A stretch of 64,000 nt of DNA from Kozakia baliensis (GCF_001787335.1 NZ_CP014674.1:628501-692500), one strand, 5' to 3'. Positions 1 to 9,155 are shown, counted from the first letter of the stretch. Notes: generated by a model from the letters alone, not told the origin. Numbers and translations: made by a program.

Positions 1-503
1 TTGGAAAGCTGGGTGAATACGCCGTCCTGAAGCAAAAAAGCCGCCATTTTGTTGCGAATCTGAAACTCGTAGCGGCGGAAAGCGTGGTACGAAACCGGGA
101 CCAGCCACAAATTGAGAATATAACACAACAATGTCGCAAAAATGGCGCAACTGATGCCAGGACGCGCCAACTCGAATGGCGACAGGCCCGCAGCACGCAT
201 GACCGTCAATTCCCGGTCGCCCGACATGCGCTGGTAACCGAACAACACGACCAGAAACGTGGTGATCGGCAAAATGACCGCCACGAAGGACGGCAGCATC
301 ATTGAGGTGAGCTCTAAGAACACGCGCAACGACAGGCCGCGATCCACGACGAGCGATACGAAGCGGAGCGATTGCATCAGCCAGATCAACGCTACGGCGC
401 CGCCGGTGATCCCTGCCAATCCCAAAAGGAGTTGGCGGATGACATAGCGATCGAGCAGCGGCAATTGGAAGCGACGCGGTGAAGAAGCGGCCGATGAGGA
501 CAT
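1..503 (-). CDS. lptF: LPS export ABC transporter permease LptF (N-terminal part, runs off window)
   Basis: The reading frame starts at the ATG at 503 on the minus strand and is still open at base 1, so about 167 residues are visible. It begins MSSSAASSPRRFQLPLLDRY, followed by a membrane segment, a periplasmic stretch, two more hydrophobic segments and the conserved cytoplasmic phrase with SGDRELTVMRAAGLSPFEL, which is typical of the LptF/LptG (YjgP/YjgQ) family. LptF with LptG and LptB extracts lipopolysaccharide from the inner membrane and passes it to LptC and LptA. The short N-terminal region before the first helix favours LptF, but LptG cannot be fully excluded without the missing C-terminal half. 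Confidence 0.85.
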   Translation of the reverse strand, partial: MSSSAASSPRRFQLPLLDRYVIRQLLLGLAGITGGAVALIWLMQSLRFVSLVVDRGLSLRVFLELTSMMLPSFVAVILPITTFLVVLFGYQRMSGDRELTVMRAAGLSPFELARPGISCAIFATLLCYILNLWLVPVSYHAFRRYEFQIRNKMAAFLLQDGVFTQLS

Positions 504-592
504 GGGAGTGATGTCTAGCCTTCCGTCACGTCGCACAAAAGCGGCAAAACATCGCGTAATGATGCAAGCGCCACGAAAATCGACGATTTAAT

Positions 593-949
593 TTAGCGAT
601 GTTTAAGCCAGCGGTCGCCGCTATGGCGACTATGCGCCACGAAAAAGCCCAGCAGCGCGCCGACAGCCGCAAAACCGGCGGTCCAGATGGAGGGCGCGAT
701 CAGAAGGGTGGAAAGCGCGGGCGCTGCGATCAGACCCGTGCCGGTGCTCAAAAAGGTTTCGGCTCGCGTCGGCCCGAACAAGCGCTCAGCGCCGCAGCCG
801 GGGCAGATTTCCTCCGTGCGGCGCATCTTATGGTGGCAGGCCGGGCATAAAACGAGCGTATCGATCTCCGGCGTCATCGCCGGTTTATTTTGCAAGCGCG
901 TGGGCAGACGCGTCACATTGCTCTGCGGCGGAAACATGGTTTTCAGCAT
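593..949 (-). CDS. Zinc-ribbon membrane protein, last gene of the ccm operon
   Basis: A small protein of unknown function. It carries a four-cysteine zinc ribbon (CPACHHKMRRTEEICPGCG) followed by a hydrophobic region of two likely membrane segments (LIAAPALSTLLIAPSIWTAGFAAVGALLGFFVA) and a short basic tail. The frame is open further upstream into ccmI, so the start must lie below 996. ATG codons at 949, 937 and 877 are possible and none has a clear Shine-Dalgarno sequence. It lies 46 bases downstream of ccmI on the same strand, so it is probably co-transcribed. Whether it has any role in heme or cytochrome c handling is unknown. Confidence 0.6.
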   Translation of the reverse strand: MLKTMFPPQSNVTRLPTRLQNKPAMTPEIDTLVLCPACHHKMRRTEEICPGCGAERLFGPTRAETFLSTGTGLIAAPALSTLLIAPSIWTAGFAAVGALLGFFVAHSRHSGDRWLKHR

Positions 950-995
950 AGGAGCCAAACTGCCGCGATCCTGCTTCGCAATGCAATCTCGAATT

Positions 996-1724
996 TCAAT
1001 GCGCCTGATCGTGCTCGCCGGTCGCGATACGCCCTTCCACCGCCATACGCCACGGCGCATTAGGCGGGGCGGCATCCAAAGCGCGGCGATAAAGCGCCAA
1101 GCTGTCGGCGCTGATATGGCCATCGCGCTGGCTTTGCAGTTCTGCAATGCGCAGAGCCAGTTCGGGCGCGAATTTCACGGCCAGCGCCGCGCGATAATCC
1201 TTCAACGCCGCATCGATCTGCCCGCTGGCTTCCTCAACCTGCCCCAGCAAAGCGTGGCCTTGCGCATAGCCAGGATTATCCGGAGTCATCGTCGCGACTT
1301 GTCGGTTCAGCTTGGCGAAAAGCGCGGCCATGCGCGGGTCCACGCGTTTGGCGACCAGATCGTGCGGTTGCGGCGGCAGGGAAGGGTGGCCGTTGACGAT
1401 ATATAAAATGAACGCAAAGACCGGAAGCGCCACGATCAATGCGCCCACGCGCCACCGACCACTCGTGTTGAGTTTGGCTTCCGCCAATTTATCGGCCGCC
1501 AGGAGGCGGCGCTGCACTTCCAGGCGAGCGCTTTCGTAATCGGTGGGGTCGATCAATCCGCCAGCCAGATCGCGATCCAGCTCCGCCAACTGCCCCCGAT
1601 AAAGCGCTAAAGCCGAAGCGCGTTCGTCCGCCATGTTGCTCGGCGTTCCGCGCAGACGGCGCAAGCCCGCAAGCAACGGCAGCAGCGCCAGCGCGCCGAT
1701 CAACAACAAACCTAACCAGACCAT
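996..1724 (-). CDS. ccmI: Cytochrome c biogenesis protein CcmI (CycH)
   Basis: CcmI binds apocytochrome c and hands it to the CcmF/CcmH heme ligation complex in the periplasm. The 242-residue protein opens with a membrane segment (MVWLGLLLIGALALLPLLAGL), then a charged helical stretch (LYRGQLAELDRDLAGGLI) characteristic of the CcmI N-terminus, a second membrane segment near residues 90-110 and a periplasmic TPR-like region with the PDNPGYAQGHALLGQV and AALKDYRAAL repeats. It follows ccmH after only 4 bases. The TPR part is shorter than in many CcmI proteins. Confidence 0.9.
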   Translation of the reverse strand: MVWLGLLLIGALALLPLLAGLRRLRGTPSNMADERASALALYRGQLAELDRDLAGGLIDPTDYESARLEVQRRLLAADKLAEAKLNTSGRWRVGALIVALPVFAFILYIVNGHPSLPPQPHDLVAKRVDPRMAALFAKLNRQVATMTPDNPGYAQGHALLGQVEEASGQIDAALKDYRAALAVKFAPELALRIAELQSQRDGHISADSLALYRRALDAAPPNAPWRMAVEGRIATGEHDQAH

Positions 1725-1728
1725 ATGT

Positions 1729-2190
1729 TCAATCTTGTCCTGTCGCGTTCGAAAGTTCCGCGACCCGACGCCGCTCTTCCTCGCTCAATGGCGGCGCTTC
1801 GTGGCGGCGGCGCAACATCGTCGCCGCTGCGGCCAGACCGGCCAAAAGCGCTAAAACCGGCATTGCCCAAAGCATGACCGTGCCGACGCTCAATCGCGGT
1901 TTCAGGCGCACGAATTCGCCGTAACGGGCGGTCATCCAGGCCATGATCTGCCGGTCGCTCTCGCCCCTCGCGACATGCTCGCGCACTACATGCCGCAGAT
2001 CGCGCGCCAGATCGGCGCTGCTATCCTCAATCGATTCGTTTTGGCAGACGAGGCAGCGCAATTGTGCGCCGATGGCCTCGGCCCGCTGTTCTTGTTGTTT
2101 GTTCGGCAGCATCTCGGAAGGATCGTCCACCGCGAAAGCTGGGGTCGCGATCAAAACCAGGCCGAGAGCGAGGGCAGGCGCGCGCTTCAC
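1729..2190 (-). CDS. ccmH: Cytochrome c-type biogenesis protein CcmH
   Basis: CcmH is the periplasmic thiol reductant that prepares the CXXCH cysteines of apocytochrome c for heme attachment. The protein has a signal peptide (KRAPALALGLVLIATPAFA), the diagnostic LRCLVCQN motif with the redox cysteines at about 46 and 49, the three-helix domain and one C-terminal membrane anchor near residues 102-125. The frame is open upstream, but a GTG at 2190 that overlaps the ccmG stop (GTGA) is directly followed by the signal peptide and is chosen as the start. Length (153 residues) fits the family. Confidence 0.92.
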   Translation of the reverse strand: MKRAPALALGLVLIATPAFAVDDPSEMLPNKQQEQRAEAIGAQLRCLVCQNESIEDSSADLARDLRHVVREHVARGESDRQIMAWMTARYGEFVRLKPRLSVGTVMLWAMPVLALLAGLAAAATMLRRRHEAPPLSEEERRRVAELSNATGQD

Positions 2191-2756
2191 TTGCCCGCCT
2201 CCGCCGCGCTCAAACGCGGCTGAATTTCCGTGTGAAGCGTGTCCATGCTCAACGCCGCCGTGCCATGCCAGGCGATGCGCCCGCCTGGCAAAATCAGAAA
2301 GCTTTCGGGCACGCCCGTCACGCCCCAATCGATTGCCGTCAGCCCCGAGCGATCGGAAGCGACGCGTTGATAGGGTGAGCCGTCACGCTGCACGAAACGC
2401 ACGGAATCCTCGGGCTTGTCTTTATAGGCGATGCCCCAGATCGGGATTCGTTTGCCGATTTCGCGCAACTCCGGCATTTCCGCTACGCACGGGATGCACC
2501 AGGACGCGAAAAAATTGAGCAGAACCGGTTGGGTCAACGCCTTTAATGTGTCTGACCCGAAGCCATCGCCCATTCCCGGCAGTCCAGGCAGCGAGAAATC
2601 CGGCACGGGACGGTTTAGAATCGGCGCATTAACGGCATGCGGATCGAAATTTCCGCTCCCCATTCCGCCGAGCATTTTCCAAAACCCGACGCCCAACGCT
2701 CCCGCACCGATAATGGGAAGTGCTGTCATCAGGCGACGACGCGTCAATTCGCTCAT
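2187..2756 (-). CDS. ccmG: Thiol:disulfide interchange protein CcmG/DsbE
   Basis: A membrane-anchored periplasmic thioredoxin that keeps apocytochrome c or CcmH reduced. It has an N-terminal anchor (residues about 8-30), a thioredoxin fold with the CcmG-type active site WCIPC (cysteines 87 and 90), and the GVPES cis-proline loop that follows the family pattern GVPET. The N-terminus reads LTRRRLMTALPII, which resembles a twin-arginine signal. The start ATG overlaps the ccmF stop by four bases (ATGA). Confidence 0.93.
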   Translation of the reverse strand: MSELTRRRLMTALPIIGAGALGVGFWKMLGGMGSGNFDPHAVNAPILNRPVPDFSLPGLPGMGDGFGSDTLKALTQPVLLNFFASWCIPCVAEMPELREIGKRIPIWGIAYKDKPEDSVRFVQRDGSPYQRVASDRSGLTAIDWGVTGVPESFLILPGGRIAWHGTAALSMDTLHTEIQPRLSAAEAGK

Positions 2757-4732
2757 GACGCCACCACTTCCTCATTCTGGGCGGCGCGCTTCGGCGCCCC
2801 CACACGCAGGCGCCGATCCGACAGCGACAAGCCGCCGCCGATCGCCATGATCAATCCACCCAGCCACATCCAGGGCGCGAGCGGGTTGTAGTGCAGGCGC
2901 AGAACATAGGTCGCATTTGCGCCGGTGCCATGACGGTCGCCGATCACGCCGTAAATATCCGAAATCAGATTGGTGCGGATCGAAACCTCGGTCGTGTTCT
3001 GATGTTGGGCGGCGAAGTCGCGCTTAGAGGGATGCATCACCGTCACCAGCTTGCCATGACGGCGCACGGAGATATCGGCAATCATCGCATGATAGTTCGG
3101 CCCGTCCTCTTCATGCACGCCGAGCAGTGTCCATTCATATCCAGCCAACGATTCCGTCTGCCCCACATGTACTTCGACGATTGCGTGCTGCGCCTGAGAC
3201 ATCCCGGTCAGACCCAGCACCGTTATGCCGACGCCGATATGTGCGATCGCAGCGCCGAAAGCGGAGCGCGGCAGGCTGCGCGCGCGCGCCCAAGCGTGGC
3301 TGAAGCCATGAGACAAGCCCAACCGACCGGCCAGATCCGTCAAACTTCCACCGATCACCCAAACGGCCCCGACCGCGCAAAGAATGGGCAAAATCCCACT
3401 GAGCGACCAGCAGGCGATGCCTAAAGCCACCACCGCTGCCATCGCCCCCCAACGCAGGCGGCGCAGCACTGGCGAAAGCCGCGCCCGCTTCCATGGCAAC
3501 AACGTTCCGACCGCCATGGCGCCAAGCAGCGGCAATGTCAGCGGGATCGTCGTCGCATCGAAGAACGGCTTGCCTACCGAAATCGTGCGCCCGAACAATA
3601 ACTGCATGAAAGGCGGATACATCGTGCCCGTCACCACTACCGCGCAGATGGAGCAGAGCAGGATGTTGTTCAACACCAGCGAACCTTCGCGCGAGACCGG
3701 CGCGAACATGCCCCCGGCCACCAGGCTCGGCGCACGCCAAGCGAACAGCAGCAGCGAACCGCCGATCACCAGCGCCAGAAGTCCGAGAATGAAAATGCCG
3801 CGTGCCGGATCGTTGGCGAAGGCGTGAACCGAATTCAGGATGCCCGAGCGCACCAGAAAGGTGCCCGAAAGCGAGAAAGAGAACGTCGCGATCGCCAGCA
3901 GGACTGTCCAGATTTTCAGCGCCTCGCGCTTTTCGACCACGATCGCGGAATGCACCAGCGCCGTGCCCGTCAGCCAGGGAATGAGAGATGCGTTTTCCAC
4001 CGGGTCCCAGAACCAATATCCGCCCCAGCCCAGGACGTAATAGGACCACCAGGAACCCAACGCGATGCCGCAGGTCAGGAAACACCAAGCCGCCACCGCC
4101 CAGGGGCGCACCCATCGACCCCATGCCGCATCCACGCGCCCTTCGAGCAACGCTGCCACGGCGAACGCGAACGGCACCGCGAAACCGACATAGCCCGTGT
4201 AGAGAATGGGCGGATGGAAGGCGAGGCCAGGGTCCTGCAAGAGCGGGTTCATGCCCTGGCCATCGGGCGGCGCGGGCCAGACGCGCGCGAACGGGTCCGA
4301 AGTGGTGAGGCAGAAAAGCTGGAACCCTGCCGAAACGCCACCGAGAACGGCCAAAACCCGCGCCCGCAAAATCGCCGGAAGGTTGCGCCCGAACGCCGCA
4401 ACAGCCGCGCCGCAAATGCCGAGGATCAACGCCCAAAGCAGGATGGAGCCTTCGTGATTGCCCCATGTGCCGGTGATCTTATACAGCAGCGGCTTGGCGA
4501 TGGCGGAGTTGGCCGCCACGTTCTGCACCGAAAAATCATCGTGCGTGGCCGACCAGACGAGGCAGAAGAACGACAGTGCCAGTGCAATAAGCTGCGACAC
4601 CGCCAGAAGCGGAGCCAACATCAACAGGCGGCGATCATGCTTGGCCGCGCCGCGCAAAGGCAGGATGAATTGCGCAAGCGCCAGAATGCAGGCGAGGGCG
4701 AGTGCGTAATGGCCCTCTTCAGGTCCGAACAT
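2753..4732 (-). CDS. ccmF: Heme lyase CcmF
   Basis: CcmF is the integral membrane cytochrome c heme lyase that accepts heme from holo-CcmE and attaches it to apocytochrome c. The protein is about 659 residues with many membrane helices, and shows the tryptophan-rich WWD signature in GWGGYWFWDPVENASLIPWL, flanked by conserved histidines (NHEGS and ALVHSAIVVEKR). The ATG at 4732 is preferred over the in-frame TTG just before it; a GGAAG lies about 9 bases upstream. It is the longest gene of the ccm operon. Confidence 0.95.
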   Translation of the reverse strand: MFGPEEGHYALALACILALAQFILPLRGAAKHDRRLLMLAPLLAVSQLIALALSFFCLVWSATHDDFSVQNVAANSAIAKPLLYKITGTWGNHEGSILLWALILGICGAAVAAFGRNLPAILRARVLAVLGGVSAGFQLFCLTTSDPFARVWPAPPDGQGMNPLLQDPGLAFHPPILYTGYVGFAVPFAFAVAALLEGRVDAAWGRWVRPWAVAAWCFLTCGIALGSWWSYYVLGWGGYWFWDPVENASLIPWLTGTALVHSAIVVEKREALKIWTVLLAIATFSFSLSGTFLVRSGILNSVHAFANDPARGIFILGLLALVIGGSLLLFAWRAPSLVAGGMFAPVSREGSLVLNNILLCSICAVVVTGTMYPPFMQLLFGRTISVGKPFFDATTIPLTLPLLGAMAVGTLLPWKRARLSPVLRRLRWGAMAAVVALGIACWSLSGILPILCAVGAVWVIGGSLTDLAGRLGLSHGFSHAWARARSLPRSAFGAAIAHIGVGITVLGLTGMSQAQHAIVEVHVGQTESLAGYEWTLLGVHEEDGPNYHAMIADISVRRHGKLVTVMHPSKRDFAAQHQNTTEVSIRTNLISDIYGVIGDRHGTGANATYVLRLHYNPLAPWMWLGGLIMAIGGGLSLSDRRLRVGAPKRAAQNEEVVAS

Positions 4733-4736
4733 CAAA

Positions 4737-5303
4737 TTAGCTTCCGTTCCCGACTTTCTTGGCGTCCGCGCGTGTCATCGTATCCCAACTATCAGCGCTG
4801 GGCGGCTTGCCGAAACGCGGGTCCCATTTGCCGCTGCGTTTGAGCGCTTCCGCCACTTCCTTGGGCATATAAGTCTCGTCATGTTTGGCCAGCACTTCGG
4901 ATGCCTGGAAAATGCCGTCCTTCTGCACAGTGCCCAACGCCACCACGCTCTGCCCCTCGCGGAACAGATCGGGCAAAATCCCGGCGAACCGCACCTTCAC
5001 GGCTGCCTGACCATCGGTCACGGAAAAGATGTTCACGGGCGTCGTGCCCTCTGTCTCGCGCGTCAGCGAACCTGCCACCACCATTCCGCCCAGCCGGACG
5101 GAGCGATCGGCGCTCGGCGGGTGCGCGACCACCTGAGACGGAGCCATGAAGAACACGATGTTGGAGGAAAACGCATTCAGCACCAAGGCCGTCGCAACGC
5201 CTAAACTCGCCAAGCAAGCCAGCGTCAGCCAAAGGCGGCGGCTCTTGCGCGTCATGCCCTTTTTGGTCGGGCGAATACCGCCCTGCGTTTGGGAAAAACT
5301 CAT
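4737..5303 (-). CDS. ccmE: Heme chaperone CcmE
   Basis: CcmE carries heme covalently through the periplasm between CcmC and CcmF. After one N-terminal membrane anchor (residues about 23-42) comes the OB-fold domain (RLGGMVVAGSL, then TDGQAAVKVRFAGILPDLF). The heme-binding histidine is His141 in VLAKHDETYMP, with the associated tyrosine four residues on. The start at 5303 overlaps the ccmD stop (ATGA); a second ATG at MTRKSRRLW would shorten the N-terminus by 16 residues. Confidence 0.95.
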   Translation of the reverse strand: MSFSQTQGGIRPTKKGMTRKSRRLWLTLACLASLGVATALVLNAFSSNIVFFMAPSQVVAHPPSADRSVRLGGMVVAGSLTRETEGTTPVNIFSVTDGQAAVKVRFAGILPDLFREGQSVVALGTVQKDGIFQASEVLAKHDETYMPKEVAEALKRSGKWDPRFGKPPSADSWDTMTRADAKKVGNGS

Positions 5304-5458
5304 GAAGCCGCTCCTGTGGCCACGCGCACGCGGCGGCTTTCCGCCAATTTCATGCGCTTCTCGGCTTTCTTGAGGCGCAAAAACGCCTGCACCGAAAGAA
5401 TAAGCGCACTGCCAAGCACAAGGCCGTAGGACGCCACGATGTAGGGAAGATGAGTCAT
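5300..5458 (-). CDS. ccmD: Heme exporter protein CcmD
   Basis: A 52-residue single-span membrane protein (MTHLPYIVASYGLVLGSALI, followed by a basic KKAEKRMKLAESRR tail). CcmD helps release holo-CcmE from the CcmABC complex. Assignment rests on size, topology and its place between ccmC and ccmE, with ATGA overlaps on both sides. The frame is open far upstream, but the ATG at 5458 overlapping the ccmC stop is the logical start. Confidence 0.88.
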   Translation of the reverse strand: MTHLPYIVASYGLVLGSALILSVQAFLRLKKAEKRMKLAESRRVRVATGAAS

Positions 5459-6297
5459 GCGGCGCGGTCCATTTCCACAGTGCGGCGCGACAGCATCTGC
5501 CGCGCGCGGCTTTCCAGAATGGCGGCTTTTAACCGGGCCACCACCAATGCGCCGAAACCGGCCGAAAAACCTAACATACACACCATCAACGGCCCGAGCA
5601 TGGACATGGACATGGTCGGCGCATGAGTAAGGGTGATGCTGTCCGGCTGATGAAGCGTGTTCCACCAGTTGACGCTGAATTTGATGATCGGCAGATCGAT
5701 CACGCCCGCAATCGCCAGAACGGCGGCGGCGCGATAGCCGCGCTGAGGCTCATCGAAAGCGTGGATGAGCGCGATATGGCCCAGATAAAGGAAAAACAGC
5801 ACCAGAACCGAGGTCAGGCGTGCGTCCCAAACCCACCATGTTCCCCACATCGGTTTGCCCCAGAGCGAGCCGGTGATCAGGCACATGGCTGTAATGGTCG
5901 CGCCGACCGGGCCGATCTCTACCGCCGCGAGGTCCGCCAATGGATGACGCCATACCAAGGAAAGAATGCCGCAGATCGCCAGCGCCATGTAACCGCCTGA
6001 GGCGAGGATCGCCATTGGCACATGGATATACATGATCCGCACCGTATCGCCCTGCTGCCAATCGGCAGGGGAGAAGAACAGCCCCCAGATCAGCCCGACC
6101 GTCAGCGCCCCAAGCGCCACGACGCTCAAAAGCGGCAACAGCCAACGCGAAAGACGCAAAAAGCGCCCTGGATTGGCGAAGCGGTGGAGGAAATTTCCTC
6201 GCGGCGGGACCGGTTCGGCCTTCTGATGAGGGGCCGGGGATGGGATCGCGGTCAAGATCAAATCTTCTCCGGGCATGCAACTATCGGGCAGGACCAT
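5455..6297 (-). CDS. ccmC: Heme ABC transporter permease / heme handling protein CcmC
   Basis: CcmC presents heme to CcmE. It is a six-helix membrane protein with the tryptophan-rich motif GKPMWGTWWVWDARLTSVLVL and flanking histidines (YIHVPMA, HIALIHAF). At 280 residues it is somewhat longer than usual because of about 45 extra N-terminal residues before the first helix, so an internal start is possible. It is the first gene of this minus-strand ccm cluster; ccmA and ccmB, which usually precede it, are absent from the window and must lie elsewhere. Confidence 0.93.
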   Translation of the reverse strand: MVLPDSCMPGEDLILTAIPSPAPHQKAEPVPPRGNFLHRFANPGRFLRLSRWLLPLLSVVALGALTVGLIWGLFFSPADWQQGDTVRIMYIHVPMAILASGGYMALAICGILSLVWRHPLADLAAVEIGPVGATITAMCLITGSLWGKPMWGTWWVWDARLTSVLVLFFLYLGHIALIHAFDEPQRGYRAAAVLAIAGVIDLPIIKFSVNWWNTLHQPDSITLTHAPTMSMSMLGPLMVCMLGFSAGFGALVVARLKAAILESRARQMLSRRTVEMDRAA

Positions 6298-6434
6298 AAT
6301 CCCACCGACGCAATTTCACAAAAAAACATTGCTGATGGAGGGCAGATAGGCCCTATCGGCGCGACATGGTAGGTTTTTGTCGTCTGGTTGTTCCGATGAG
6401 AGCGATCGGTCGCGTCAATGTGAGGTGGAGCGCG

Positions 6435-6848
6435 ATGAATTATTGGTTAGTTAAGTCGGAACCAGCGGCGTTTTCCTGGACCGAACAGGTTCGAAACGAT
6501 GTGGAGCCCTGGACCGGCGTGCGCAACTATCAAGCGCGTAACAACCTCGCCGCCATGAAATGCGGCGATCTCGCTTTCTTTTATCACTCGGTCACCGACA
6601 AACAGATCGTCGGCGTCGTGGAGATCGTGCGCGAGGCCTACCCCGACCCGACGGCGCAAGATGGCAAATGGGTGTGCGTGGATGTCAAAGCCCGGGGCGC
6701 TATGGCCGAACCCATCACGCTTGCCGCCATTAAGGCCGATCCCGATTTGCAGGATTTAGCGCTTTTACGCCAATCGCGCCTTTCCGTCGTGCCGGTGAAC
6801 GACGCGCAATGGCGCTATCTCTGCGACTTGGGAAAATGGCAGGGCTGA
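6435..6848 (+). CDS. EVE domain-containing protein
   Basis: A 137-residue single-domain EVE protein (PUA-like fold, formerly DUF55). It starts MNYWLVKSEPAAFSW and contains the family phrases WTGVRNYQARNNL and GDLAFFYHS. EVE domains are thought to recognise modified bases in DNA or RNA; the function of this standalone form is not established. The frame is open upstream, but this ATG has an AGGTGGAG upstream and matches the family N-terminus. It lies divergently from ccmC and one base ahead of the nucleoside hydrolase gene, so the two plus-strand genes are likely co-transcribed. Confidence 0.88.
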   Translation: MNYWLVKSEPAAFSWTEQVRNDVEPWTGVRNYQARNNLAAMKCGDLAFFYHSVTDKQIVGVVEIVREAYPDPTAQDGKWVCVDVKARGAMAEPITLAAIKADPDLQDLALLRQSRLSVVPVNDAQWRYLCDLGKWQG

Positions 6849-6849
6849 G

Positions 6850-7779
6850 ATGAAAATCATCATCGATACCGATCCGGGTCAGGACGATGCGATTACATTT
6901 TTCCTCGCCTTGGCGAGTCCGGAAATCGAATTGCTCGGCATTACAACCGTCGCGGGTAATGTAACGGTCTCACAGACGACGGAAAACGCTCTTAAAGCGC
7001 TCGATTTGATTGGGCGGACCGATATTCCGGTTCATAGGGGCGCGGATCGTCCTCTGCTCGCGCCTGGCGTTACGGCCACGCATGTGCATGGTCAAACCGG
7101 CTTCGAGGGCGCGGAATTGCCGCCGCCCAGCCGCGGCGCCACACCGGGTCATGCCGTGGATTTCCTGATCGAAACGCTCATGCGTCATCCGCCGGGCGAC
7201 ATCACGATCTGCGCCATCGGGCCGCTGACTAATCTGACGCTGGCTCTGGCGAAGGAACCCGCCTTGCGCACACGGATCGGGCGCGTCGTGCTAATGGGTG
7301 GTGCGTTTTCGGAAGTTGGCAACATCACCTGTGCCGCCGAGTTCAATTTCTACGTCGATCCTCATGCGGCGGCCATGGTGTGCGAGTCCGGCGCGCCGTT
7401 GACCGTCATCCCGCTCGATGTCACGCACCAACTCCATACATCGGCAGCGCGGCTGGCGCGTTTCCGCACATTGGGCAACCGGATCGGCCCCATTATCGCG
7501 GATTGGCTCGTGTTCGAAAAACGCTTCGAAGCGAATAAATACGGCACGGATGGCGGGCCGCTGCACGACCCGAACACGGTTATGTGGCTTATCCGCCCCG
7601 ACCTCTATCGGGGGCGGGAAGTCAATTTGCGCGTGGAGACGCAAGGCGCACTGACTCTCGGCGCGAGCGTTGTGGATTGGTGGGGCATTTCCGGGCTCGC
7701 GCCGAATGCATTGTTTCTGCGCGAGGTGGATGTCGAGGGTGTTTACGAAACGCTGTTCGAGCGTCTGGCGCGGCTTTAA
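6850..7779 (+). CDS. Inosine-uridine preferring nucleoside hydrolase family protein
   Basis: Cleaves the N-glycosidic bond of ribonucleosides to free base and ribose. The calcium-binding motif DTDPGQDD is at residues 6-13; VLMGGAFSEVGN and AEFNFYVDPHAA match the IunH/RihA family, and the length (309 residues) is typical. No signal peptide is seen, so it is cytosolic and probably works in nucleoside salvage. The TAA stop overlaps the stop of the convergent dehydrogenase gene by 4 bases. Confidence 0.92.
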   Translation: MKIIIDTDPGQDDAITFFLALASPEIELLGITTVAGNVTVSQTTENALKALDLIGRTDIPVHRGADRPLLAPGVTATHVHGQTGFEGAELPPPSRGATPGHAVDFLIETLMRHPPGDITICAIGPLTNLTLALAKEPALRTRIGRVVLMGGAFSEVGNITCAAEFNFYVDPHAAAMVCESGAPLTVIPLDVTHQLHTSAARLARFRTLGNRIGPIIADWLVFEKRFEANKYGTDGGPLHDPNTVMWLIRPDLYRGREVNLRVETQGALTLGASVVDWWGISGLAPNALFLREVDVEGVYETLFERLARL

Positions 7780-9155
7780 TCCGCCCAGACGGTTTTGATG
7801 TTCACGAATTCATGCAAGCCAAGCTCAGTCAACTCGCGCCCATAGCCGCTGGCCTTGACGCCACCGATGGGAAGATGCGGGTCCGAAGCCGACATGCGGT
7901 TGATGAACACGCCGCCCGCTTCGATCCGTTTGGCGAGATCATCCGCCAACATATGGTCTTGCGTCCAAAGGCTAGCGCTCAGCCCGTAAGCGCTGTCATT
8001 GGCCAATTCGATGGCATGATCGGTGTCACGCGCCGCAATAAGAGAGGCGACGGGGCCGAAAAGCTCATCCTTGAACGCTGTCATGCCGGGGCGCACCCCA
8101 CCCAGCACCGTGGGTTGGTACCATGCGCCGGGCCGGTCGATCTTCTCGCCGCCCAACAGCAGGCTCGCGCCCTCCGCCACGGTTTTACGCACCTGCTCAT
8201 GAAGCCCGTCCCGCAGATCGATACGTGCCATGGGGCCGAGGGAAGTATCTTCCTGTAGCGGATCGGAAGGCTGCAATGCGCGCGCTTTGGCGAGAAAGAG
8301 TTCGGTAAACGCATCCAATACCGACTCTTCGACGATCAGACGCTTGGCCGCGATGCACACTTGTCCGCAATTGCCGAAACGCGAGGCTACGGCCGTTGCG
8401 GCGGCCTTTTCCAAATCTGCATCCGCCAACACGATGAACGGATCGCACCCGCCCAATTCCAACAGCGATTTCTTCACGGCTTTGCCAGCCGAAGTCGCTA
8501 CCGAACGTCCGGCCTGGATGCTGCCGGTTAATGTCACGGCGGCAATACGATCATCGGCGATGGCGCGTGCGGATTGCTCACGCGTGAGGTTTGCCACCAG
8601 AAAAGCATCGCCCAAAGCGATTCCGGCGGCGAGATCATGCAGCAATTCGCCGCAACCGAATGTGTTTTCCGCCGGTTTGACCAAAAATCCGTTGCCGCTC
8701 GCCATGATCGGAATCGCAGCGCGCAAAATCTGCCAGTAGGGGAAATTCCAAGGCATGACGCCCAATATCGTGCCGAGCGGCTGATAGGTCAGGTAAGCGC
8801 GGCCCGATGGCGCTTTCATTGGCTTATCGGCCAGCAGCTTGGGAGAATTCTCGACATACCAGCCGATCATGTCGGCGCATTTGTCGATCTCTCCACGCGC
8901 GGCGGTAATCGGCTTTCCCATCTCCGACGTGGCCTGACGCGCCAGCTTTTCCCGGTTTTCGCGCAACGCGGCGGCGAAATGGTGCAGCAGATCCAGCCTG
9001 GCCGTGAGCGACTTGGCGCGCCAAGAGCGAAAGCCCGATTGCGCACGTGCCAAGAGCGGATCAAAAGCGCTTTCAGCCGTGAAAGGATGAAACGCCAACC
9101 GCTCGCCAGTGGCGGGATTGACGGTGACGATGCCTTCGGAAGTCGCGCCGGTCAT
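7776..9155 (-). CDS. NAD(P)-dependent succinate-semialdehyde dehydrogenase
   Basis: An aldehyde dehydrogenase of 459 residues, the length of the shorter Sad/GabD-like group. It has the cofactor-site motif PWNFPYW (about 135-141), the catalytic base Glu233 in LELGGCDPF and the nucleophile Cys267 in FGNCGQVCIAAKR. It probably oxidises succinate semialdehyde to succinate; a different short-chain aldehyde cannot be excluded. GGAAGG lies ahead of the ATG. Its 3' end abuts the nucleoside hydrolase gene convergently. Confidence 0.85.
   Translation of the reverse strand: MTGATSEGIVTVNPATGERLAFHPFTAESAFDPLLARAQSGFRSWRAKSLTARLDLLHHFAAALRENREKLARQATSEMGKPITAARGEIDKCADMIGWYVENSPKLLADKPMKAPSGRAYLTYQPLGTILGVMPWNFPYWQILRAAIPIMASGNGFLVKPAENTFGCGELLHDLAAGIALGDAFLVANLTREQSARAIADDRIAAVTLTGSIQAGRSVATSAGKAVKKSLLELGGCDPFIVLADADLEKAAATAVASRFGNCGQVCIAAKRLIVEESVLDAFTELFLAKARALQPSDPLQEDTSLGPMARIDLRDGLHEQVRKTVAEGASLLLGGEKIDRPGAWYQPTVLGGVRPGMTAFKDELFGPVASLIAARDTDHAIELANDSAYGLSASLWTQDHMLADDLAKRIEAGGVFINRMSASDPHLPIGGVKASGYGRELTELGLHEFVNIKTVWAD

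Noticed and set aside
3135-4466. 443-codon frame inside ccmF in another minus-strand frame
   Set aside because: Arg/Gly-rich nonsense translation overlapping the intact ccmF reading frame.
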